A stretch of 27,691 nt of DNA. It comes from a virus. Positions 23,297 through 27,691 of the stretch are shown piece after piece (positions within the stretch are counted from its first letter, which is position 1; the number at the start of each line of letters is the position of its first letter). Location: the IMG/VR virus record IMGVR_UViG_3300028025_001434, positions 1 to 27,691 of that record; one strand, given 5' to 3'. The translations under genes and the position numbers were made by a program. The notes under the pieces are model-generated. The model searched no databases, was not told where the DNA came from, and saw only the letters and a list, made by a program, of their open reading frames with translations.

Positions 23297-23457
23297 AGTT
23301 TCTCTGCATCTTTTCTGTATGTACGCAAATTCCCAATCAGGGACGGCAGCTTGAACGCATCCATAGCACCTGGTCGGCCTGTGAAGGGTTTCAGTTCAAG
23401 GGGGTTGTATATACCGACCATCTTGTTCAACGCTGGTGGGGGTGTTGTTTTCTTCAT
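23293..23457 (-). CDS. small conserved protein of the minus-strand operon
   Basis: I chose the ATG at 23457, which overlaps the upstream stop as ATGA, over a longer start at 23511 lying inside the upstream gene. The 54-residue product contains PPALNKMVGIYNPLELKPFT and GRPGAMDAFKLPSLIGN, which I recognise as a conserved small phage protein without known function. It is coupled downstream as well. Confidence 0.65.
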   Translation of the reverse strand: MKKTTPPPALNKMVGIYNPLELKPFTGRPGAMDAFKLPSLIGNLRTYRKDAEKL

Positions 23458-23558
23458 GCTGACCACCACGCCACCAGTGCCGCAGCCAAGCCGCAGCCGA
23501 TCACCAAGCACAGCAGATAGTCCAGTGCCGCATCGGCACGATTGCTCAATTTATTCAT
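23454..23558 (-). CDS. single-helix membrane peptide, first gene of the operon
   Basis: This 34-residue peptide is MNKLSNRADA followed by one transmembrane helix (about 12-32: LDYLLCLVIGCGLAAALVAW). A strong ribosome site AAGGAG lies eight bases before the start, and its stop overlaps the next gene as ATGA. The clear ribosome site is the best in the operon, so this is likely the entry point for its ribosomes. Confidence 0.65.
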   Translation of the reverse strand: MNKLSNRADAALDYLLCLVIGCGLAAALVAWWSA

Positions 23559-23655
23559 GTTGCTCTCCTTGAGTTAATGTGTTACGAAGTTTACATCAAA
23601 TAAACTAATTCGCATAGTAGTCAATAAATTGATCTGTTGTTGCTAAAATACACCC
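23559..23655. promoter_or_regulatory. divergent promoter/operator region
   Basis: This 97-base gap separates the minus-strand operon from the plus-strand HTH gene. An inverted repeat AGTTTA-N7-TAAACT lies at 23588-23606, and TCAAT-AA-ATTGA at 23621-23632. On the minus strand TTGACT (23624-23619) is a good -35 box with a poor -10 (TATTTG) 16 bases further, inside the first repeat. On the plus strand TAAAAT at 23644-23649 is a clear -10 with no good -35. The arrangement resembles a small repressor-controlled switch. Confidence 0.6.
23644..23649 (+). promoter_or_regulatory. -10 box of the HTH gene, leaderless transcript predicted
   Basis: TAAAAT ends six bases before the ATG at 23656, so the first transcribed base should be at or next to the start codon. 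No ribosome site fits between them. Lambda cI from PRM is the known parallel for a leaderless repressor mRNA. Confidence 0.5.
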
Positions 23656-23850
23656 ATGCAATCAGTACAAGATATTCGGGATAAGGCCAGAGAGCATGGC
23701 ATCAGGATGAATGCCGTATGCCGTGAGGCTGGCATCCAGCAGCCGCAGGTGAGCCGCTGGATGTCTGGGTCTGTCAAGCCCCTTTGGGATTCAGTCAACC
23801 AACTTGAGCAGGCGCTGCTCAAGCTGATTGATCAAAAATCACCAGTCTGA
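23656..23850 (+). CDS. Cro/CI-like helix-turn-helix regulator
   Basis: This 64-residue protein is a single small HTH domain. NAVCREAGIQQPQVSRWMSG (residues 19-38) is the helix-turn-helix, with recognition residues QQPQVSRW. A short C-terminal helix rich in leucine follows (LEQALLKLIDQK). The size and pattern match Cro/YdaS-type phage regulators rather than a full CI, as there is no self-cleaving domain. The last 12 bases overlap the convergent SSB gene. It most likely binds the inverted repeats in the divergent gap; the target is inferred from position. Confidence 0.8.
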   Translation: MQSVQDIRDKAREHGIRMNAVCREAGIQQPQVSRWMSGSVKPLWDSVNQLEQALLKLIDQKSPV

Positions 23851-24405
23851 GGACTCGGCGGCAGCGGCGGCTGGTGCAGCCGACTTGCCGATACCAAAGT
23901 CATCAGCGGCACTTGGCTTGGAGCCGCCCAGTGGCTGGCCCTTCTTGAGCAACAAGATGTTGTTCAGGCCAAACGACACGCCATTGTTGCCAGCTTGGCT
24001 GTAGGCATACGCATTCAGGCTCACCCGCACATAGTCGCCACTGACAATATCGTCAGCGCCAATCAGGTCATTGCCGTGGGCGTCAATAGCACCAGGCTTG
24101 GCGGTGCTTTTGACATTGCAAAAGAAGTGGCCGGCGTACTCTTTGCCTAGCGGCGACCCGTCTGTCTTGGTTTCAGTGTCGCCATCACGCAATGGGTTGC
24201 GGATGTTTTTTGGCACTTTGTCACCGAACTTGGCGACCAGCGCCTCTTTGGCTGCTGCCTTCAAAGCGGCTAGCGTTTCTTTGTCGGTCTTGGGGATCAG
24301 GATCTGAGTGGAGAACTCATCCTTGCCGTTCATTTCGTTCTTGCGGCTCTGCAAGCCTGAGAAGTAGGAGGTGCGCACCTCGCCGGTTGTGACTCTTGTT
24401 GACAT
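23839..24405 (-). CDS. single-stranded DNA-binding protein (Enc34/DUF2815-type)
   Basis: This 188-residue protein is an OB-fold ssDNA-binding protein of the DUF2815/Enc34 type. Signature segments are RTSYFSGLQSRKNEMNGKDE, FSTQILIPKTDKETLAALKA, RNPLRDGDTETKTDGSPL, and VSGDYVRVSLNAYAYSQAG with GVSFGLNNILLLKKGQPLGG. The C-terminus is Ala-rich and finishes in ESSDW, as in SSB tails that recruit partners. AAGGAAACGATCAA before the start is a good ribosome site. It is on the minus strand, divergent from the helicase gene, and convergent with the HTH regulator. It protects and organises replicating phage DNA. Confidence 0.88.
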   Translation of the reverse strand: MSTRVTTGEVRTSYFSGLQSRKNEMNGKDEFSTQILIPKTDKETLAALKAAAKEALVAKFGDKVPKNIRNPLRDGDTETKTDGSPLGKEYAGHFFCNVKSTAKPGAIDAHGNDLIGADDIVSGDYVRVSLNAYAYSQAGNNGVSFGLNNILLLKKGQPLGGSKPSAADDFGIGKSAAPAAAAAESSDW

Positions 24406-24554
24406 TTGATCGTTTCCTTTTGGTTGATCGTTTTCAGGTTTTCAGCCTGACCAAAGCGGCCAGACAATTGCACTTTAGCACAAATAAATGTTGCAAGTGT
24501 TTTTTCTTTGAGCCACAATCAAGATTCCATAAACCGCTGAAAACGAGGAAAACG
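24406..24554. promoter_or_regulatory. divergent leader between SSB and helicase genes
   Basis: This 149-base gap holds the upstream regions of both genes. CTGAAAACGA occurs before each: on the plus strand at 24537-24546 ahead of the helicase ATG, and on the minus strand at 24428-24437 ahead of the SSB start, where CTGAAAAC is repeated in tandem. An inverted repeat TCAGG-N7-CCTGA lies at 24434-24450. No strong -35/-10 pair is clear, though TTGCAA at 24491 is a candidate -35. Confidence 0.4.
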
Positions 24555-25778
24555 ATGAAACTGTTCCCCCATCAAGAAGAGGCCAAGCAATTTCTGCTGG
24601 ACAAGAGGCGAGCCATCCTTGCCGACCAGCCGAGGGTGGGCAAGACCCTGCCGGCGGCAGCGGCGGCTCTGCAACACCTGCCGGCCATCGTGGTCTGCCC
24701 AGCTATCGCCAAGACTGTCTGGGAAGCGGCATTCAACAATCTCGACCCTTCAGTGCCAGTGAAAGTCATCACTGGCAAGAAGCAGGCGGCAGAGATTATT
24801 GCCAGTGGCGTGACCATCGTGAATTACGACATCCTGAGCAGTGTTACGGCTTTTACAGGAATTAAAACTGTGGTGTTTGACGAGTGCCACAGGCTCAAAA
24901 ACAACAAGGCCATCCGCACCAAAGCGGCCATGCTGATGATGAAAAAGATCGACAGGGTCTATGCCCTGTCCGGCACGCCCATCCCCAATCGGCCCATCGA
25001 ACTCTGGCCGATCCTCCACGGGCTGGGCATCTACCGAGGCGGCTGGTTTGACTTTGCGGCGCGGTACGCCAAGATGTGGAGTGCTCCCTGGGGCATGGAT
25101 GTCAGCGGTGCGTCCAACATTCCTGAACTCAAAGCGCTGATGCGCCCCCATGTCCTGCGCAGGAAGAAGGAGGACATCTTCATGGACTACAAGCAGCCAC
25201 AGGTGAGCTTGGTGACCTTTGACCTGCCCGTGGACAAGCGCGAGCAGCAGTTTGATGCCGATGCCTTGGTGGCCAATCCAAACGCCCTGATGGCCTTTGA
25301 GGGGCTTGCCGAGATCATGCGCGAAGCAGGTATGCGCAAGATCAAGGCGGCATCCGAATTCATCAGCGACCTGTTGCAATCCGGTGAGCCTGTTGTCGTA
25401 TTCGCGCACCACAAGGATGTGGTGTTTGGGCTGGTCGAGGAACTTAAAGACCACAAGCCGGTAGTGGTGGTGGGCGACACGCCGGCCGCCAAGCGCACAG
25501 AGAACATTGCGGCATTTCAGTCTGGCCAGACCAAGGTGATCGTGGGCAACATTGCGGCCATGTCAGAGGGGGTTGACCTGAGTGCAGCCGACACGATCGT
25601 CTTTGTCGAATGCACTTGGTCAACCTCTGCACTGGAGCAGGCATCCAGCAGGGTGGAGAACATCAACAAGTCAGGCGTCAAGCCGGTGATCTACCTGCTG
25701 ACCATCAGGGCCAGCCTTGACCATAATGTGCTGGCCAAGGTGCTGAAAAAGCAGAATATCGTTAATCAGATCATCTAA
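24555..25778 (+). CDS. SNF2-like DNA helicase/translocase
   Basis: I chose the ATG at 24555, preceded by GAGGAAAACG; open sequence upstream is not protein-like. The 407-residue product is a compact superfamily 2 helicase. Motif I is ADQPRVGKT (23-31, a variant of the usual DEMGLGKT), motif Ia VVCPAIAKTVW, motif II DECHR (109-113), and motif III SGTPIPNRP (139-147). The second RecA-like lobe contains VVVFAHHKDVVFGL, then NIAAMSEGVDLSAADTIVF and a QASSRVENINKSG motif VI in place of the common AEDRxHRIGQ. It likely remodels or anneals DNA forks during replication. The gene is followed by a strong promoter and small genes. Confidence 0.9.
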   Translation: MKLFPHQEEAKQFLLDKRRAILADQPRVGKTLPAAAAALQHLPAIVVCPAIAKTVWEAAFNNLDPSVPVKVITGKKQAAEIIASGVTIVNYDILSSVTAFTGIKTVVFDECHRLKNNKAIRTKAAMLMMKKIDRVYALSGTPIPNRPIELWPILHGLGIYRGGWFDFAARYAKMWSAPWGMDVSGASNIPELKALMRPHVLRRKKEDIFMDYKQPQVSLVTFDLPVDKREQQFDADALVANPNALMAFEGLAEIMREAGMRKIKAASEFISDLLQSGEPVVVFAHHKDVVFGLVEELKDHKPVVVVGDTPAAKRTENIAAFQSGQTKVIVGNIAAMSEGVDLSAADTIVFVECTWSTSALEQASSRVENINKSGVKPVIYLLTIRASLDHNVLAKVLKKQNIVNQII

Positions 25779-25799
25779 TGGTAAACACCTACGATTTAG

Positions 25800-25829
25800 T
25801 TGTTGCGTTACCGGAAACAGTGTTATAGT
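25800..25829 (+). promoter_or_regulatory. sigma70-type promoter before small early genes
   Basis: TTGTTG and TATAGT are separated by 18 bases; this is the best -35/-10 pair I can see on the plus strand of the early region. Transcription would start near 25836, giving a leader of about 25 bases with CGGAG before the ATG at 25861. Confidence 0.65.
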
Positions 25830-25860
25830 AGAGGCTCATTAACACAACGGAGCAAACGAA

Positions 25861-26079
25861 ATGACAACTTCAGCCTCTTACTTTCTTTCATATGCCTGCG
25901 CTGAAACCCTTGAAGTCGGCATCATCGAATTCGATACTTACGATGAGGCGTTCACAGCCTACGGTTGTCACGAAATTTCAGGCTACTCGGTTGTGATCCG
26001 CGACATCAATATGTTTGGCGCACTGGCCGCTGAAATCCGCAAAGACAAAGGCTACGCTGACCGCCGCGCCACTGCCTAA
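25861..26079 (+). CDS. small protein, unknown
   Basis: This 72-residue protein begins MTTSASYFLSYACAETLEVG and has a second half with SGYSVVIRDINMFGALAAEI and a basic end. It is the first gene after a strong promoter, with CGGAG before the start, so it is likely an early protein. No family is recognised. A hairpin with a UACG loop follows seven bases after its stop. Confidence 0.65.
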   Translation: MTTSASYFLSYACAETLEVGIIEFDTYDEAFTAYGCHEISGYSVVIRDINMFGALAAEIRKDKGYADRRATA

Positions 26080-26082
26080 ACC

Positions 26083-26101
26083 AAACGGGGCTACGGCCCC
26101 A
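26083..26101 (+). repeat. UACG-tetraloop hairpin, copy 1
   Basis: AAACGGGGCTACGGCCCCA forms a five-base-pair GGGGC/GCCCC stem closed on a TACG loop, an extra-stable C(UNCG)G tetraloop when transcribed. No T tract follows; AAAGGAG for the next gene lies only three bases further. An identical 19-base element lies at 26340. Confidence 0.85.
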
Positions 26102-26116
26102 TCAAAGGAGAAAATT

Positions 26117-26335
26117 ATGTTTGCACATCGTATTGAAACCGCCGCCCAATCTGCCCACGCTGCTGCTGCGCCCTACATGGCCAGCAAGGCAGAGATTTGC
26201 GATGCAATTCAGCCCATCATCACAGAGTTGCAGCAGATGCCTCGCGCTCAAGCAGTCGCCTACATCAGGGAGAGTTTTTCTCACATTGGGCATCAAGCGC
26301 TTGCGGTGCGTATGTTCAAGGGCCAGCCAGTCTGA
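26117..26335 (+). CDS. small helical protein, unknown
   Basis: This 72-residue protein is alanine-rich and helical: RIETAAQSAHAAAAPYMASK, then EICDAIQPIITELQQM and RESFSHIGHQALAVRM. The start has an excellent ribosome site AAAGGAG six bases upstream. It is flanked by the two hairpin copies. No family is recognised. Confidence 0.7.
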   Translation: MFAHRIETAAQSAHAAAAPYMASKAEICDAIQPIITELQQMPRAQAVAYIRESFSHIGHQALAVRMFKGQPV

Positions 26336-26339
26336 AACT

Positions 26340-26358
26340 AAACGGGGCTACGGCCCCA
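26340..26358 (+). repeat. UACG-tetraloop hairpin, copy 2
   Basis: This second copy is identical to the element at 26083 over 19 bases (AAACGGGGCTACGGCCCCA) and again follows a stop codon by a few bases. The start of the next gene comes seven bases after the stem, leaving no room for a ribosome site. Confidence 0.85.
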
Positions 26359-26364
26359 ATCACC

Positions 26365-26520
26365 ATGACCACCACCCCCACCCAACGAGTCCAAGCACTG
26401 CGCCAGCGCCGAAAGGATGCTGGCCTAGTGCGGGTCGAGTACTACCTCACCAAGCCGCAGGCCGAGAAGGTCAAGGCACTCATCTCCAAGTTAACCAAGG
26501 AACAACATGCAGCACACTGA
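26365..26520 (+). CDS. small RHH-like basic protein
   Basis: This 51-residue protein contains RVQALRQRRKDAGLVRVEYY followed by TKPQAEKVKALISKL. A basic start, a short strand and a helix suggest a ribbon-helix-helix DNA-binding protein, similar to small phage proteins with an RRKxAGLVRVE motif. There is no ribosome site before the ATG because the hairpin sits there, so translation may depend on upstream ribosomes. The end overlaps the nuclease start by 14 bases. Confidence 0.6.
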   Translation: MTTTPTQRVQALRQRRKDAGLVRVEYYLTKPQAEKVKALISKLTKEQHAAH

Positions 26521-27559
26521 CCGCAAACACGCCCGTCTCTCAGCATCACGCATGGATCGGGTTATGTCCTGTCCAGGTAGTTACCGGCTGGAAAGCCTCA
26601 TGCCCTACGAGCCGGCTGGGCCGGCTGCCGCCAAGGGTACGGCCATCCATGAACTGTCAGAGAAAATGCTGCGGGGTGAGGAGATTGACAACCCAGACAT
26701 TGACCCCGAATACATCACGATGGCGCGGGAGTATGCCGACTTTGTAAACAGCTACTTTGCCAACCCCCGTAAGAAGTTGATCGAAGTCAATGTGGATGAA
26801 GGACTGAAGTCTATCCACTACGCGCTCGGCGGCACTGCCGATGCCATCCTTGTCGAGGGCGACACACTTGCATGTTTAGATTTAAAAACCGGCAGGGTTG
26901 CAGTCAGTGCTGAAGACAACATGCAGCTTAAAACATACGCGCTTGGCGCAATGCTCAAGCTCAACGCGCCAGAGTCAATCAATGTTGATCTGGTGATATT
27001 CCAACCTGGCACTGGCGTATCCGTACACAAGACCACGGGGGCAGAGCTAAAAAAGCACGGCCACGACCTGCTAGCTGCTGCCACCCTCGCGCTGACCGAT
27101 GACGCACCGACCAACCCATCTACCAGTGCTTGCCGCTACTGCAAGGCCAAGCCCATCTGCCCAAGCATGCGGCAGAAGGTGCAGGACAACGCACGCAAAG
27201 AGTTTGCAGACATCGTGAAGCAGGTTGAGAAGGGTGAGGTGGTCGCAGTGCCGCCAGTCACCCCTGACATGATCGAACTGGCGCAGCTTGCTGGGATGTG
27301 GTCTGAGGCAGTGCTGGAGTCAGCCAAGCGTCAGATCACCGAGGGGTCAACTATCCAAGGCTGGACACTGCGACCAGGTCGCAAGACCAAGTTCTGGAAG
27401 TCTGACGCCTTGGCCTACGAGGCTCTGAAGTCCTACCCGCAAGCATTCGACCTGAAGTCGCCATCGGCCATTGCCAAGCTGGACATCACCATCAGCGATG
27501 ACCTGATCGGTGAGAAGCATGCTGCTGCCAGCTTGGTCAAAGAAAAGGCCAAGGACTAG
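26507..27559 (+). CDS. PD-(D/E)XK nuclease, DUF2800/Cas4-like with Fe-S cluster
   Basis: This 350-residue protein is a DUF2800-family nuclease related to Cas4, AddB and RecB nuclease domains. Active-site residues are H48 (KGTAIHEL), D112 (GGTADAIL), D125 and K127 (LDLKTGR), and Q140 (QLKTYAL). Four cysteines that would bind a 4Fe-4S cluster are C22 (MSCPGS) and C209, C212 and C218 (CRYCKAKPICP). In phages it is usually found near the Enc34-type SSB, as here, and may process recombination or packaging ends. AAGGA lies five bases before the start. A hairpin follows it. Confidence 0.92.
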   Translation: MQHTDRKHARLSASRMDRVMSCPGSYRLESLMPYEPAGPAAAKGTAIHELSEKMLRGEEIDNPDIDPEYITMAREYADFVNSYFANPRKKLIEVNVDEGLKSIHYALGGTADAILVEGDTLACLDLKTGRVAVSAEDNMQLKTYALGAMLKLNAPESINVDLVIFQPGTGVSVHKTTGAELKKHGHDLLAAATLALTDDAPTNPSTSACRYCKAKPICPSMRQKVQDNARKEFADIVKQVEKGEVVAVPPVTPDMIELAQLAGMWSEAVLESAKRQITEGSTIQGWTLRPGRKTKFWKSDALAYEALKSYPQAFDLKSPSAIAKLDITISDDLIGEKHAAASLVKEKAKD

Positions 27560-27573
27560 AATTGCTGTCCCAC

Positions 27574-27609
27574 AAAGAAAAACCCCTGACGGCGTCAACC
27601 ATCAGGGGT
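27574..27609 (-). terminator. intrinsic terminator reading on the minus strand
   Basis: ACCCCTGA at 27582-27589 pairs with TCAGGGGT at 27602-27609. On the minus strand the stem is followed by TTTTTCTTT, a good T tract. On the plus strand no T tract follows. It would stop transcription arriving from the right edge, or act as a plus-strand 3' stabiliser for the nuclease message. Confidence 0.75.
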
Positions 27610-27626
27610 AACTAGCCTCCAGCTAG

Positions 27627-27668
27627 AAGGAGAACAACTTGTCATCAACTGTGAGATTAACGACATGA
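27627..27668 (+). other. ribosome site with a possible leader peptide
   Basis: AAGGAG at 27627-27632 is followed after six bases by TTG (27639), opening a nine-codon frame whose TGA overlaps the ATG at 27665 as ATGA. This could be a coupled leader peptide for the following gene, or the true gene may start at a non-ATG codon. Confidence 0.35.
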
Positions 27669-27691
27669 GTATTTTACCAAAAGCAACGGCC
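27665..27691 (+). CDS. start of an unidentified gene, cut by the window edge
   Basis: An ATG at 27665 begins MSILPKATA and stays open to the last base. The ribosome site AAGGAG lies 32 bases upstream, too far for direct use, so translation would need the short frame before it. Too little is visible for identification. Confidence 0.35.

Noticed and set aside
24750-25454. A 234-codon minus frame opposite the helicase
   Set aside because: The plus strand carries a complete set of SF2 helicase motifs over the same bases; the minus product has His/Val-rich shadow composition.
25778-25828. A 16-codon frame starting on the helicase stop (TAATG)
   Set aside because: It overlaps the promoter for the next genes and has no other support.
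1-27691. CRISPR array, insertion sequence, attachment site or integrase
   Set aside because: I saw no direct-repeat array with spacers, no transposase or recombinase motifs, and no terminal inverted repeats.

Overview
The window is a stretch of a tailed bacteriophage genome with P22-like (podovirus) virion architecture. The support is a P22-type portal, a scaffold next to an SU10/HK97-like major capsid protein, a short head-tail adaptor, a P22 gp10-like tail hub, a T7 gp13-like protein and a run of long soluble internal-virion (ejection) proteins. No tape-measure, tail-tube or sheath gene is present. The GC-rich codon usage and the gene families fit an environmental (probably freshwater) phage of a proteobacterium, perhaps a betaproteobacterium, but the host is inference. 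No terminase, DNA polymerase or integrase is visible; they may lie outside the window.

Layout. (A) 1-5511, head module: partial DUF6321-like protein, an AT-rich glycosyltransferase-like gene, portal, small conserved protein, scaffold and major capsid protein, closed by a near-perfect intrinsic terminator (5528-5553). (B) 5556-9337, connector, decoration and fibre genes: a conserved protein starting directly behind the terminator, a second glycosyltransferase-like protein, the adaptor, small conserved proteins, a 20-residue-repeat protein and a mosaic tail fibre. (C) 9347-12095, eight tightly coupled small genes ending in a 3-TM holin and a GH108 endolysin. (D) 12155-13639, accessory genes: an HExxH mini-protein, an HTH-metallophosphoesterase and a two-helix membrane peptide. 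(E) 13689-22600, a C1q-like virion protein, the tail hub, a GNAT/gp13-like protein and five internal-virion candidates, the last a mosaic protein.

(F) 22589-23850, a regulatory island. Five very short minus-strand genes overlap one another and run divergently from a small Cro/CI-like HTH gene whose mRNA looks leaderless; inverted repeats lie in the 97-bp divergent gap. (G) 23839-27691, early/replication genes: Enc34-type ssDNA-binding protein (minus strand), SNF2-like helicase, three small proteins separated by two copies of a UACG-tetraloop hairpin, and a DUF2800/Cas4-like Fe-S nuclease. A minus-oriented terminator and the possible start of another gene close the window.

Together (A), (B) and (E) build the virion, (C) releases it, and (F) and (G) look like early control and DNA metabolism. 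The most unusual parts are the compact switch-like island, the duplicated UACG hairpins, the mosaic composition of the 489-residue virion protein, and two distinct glycosyltransferases inside the structural operon.
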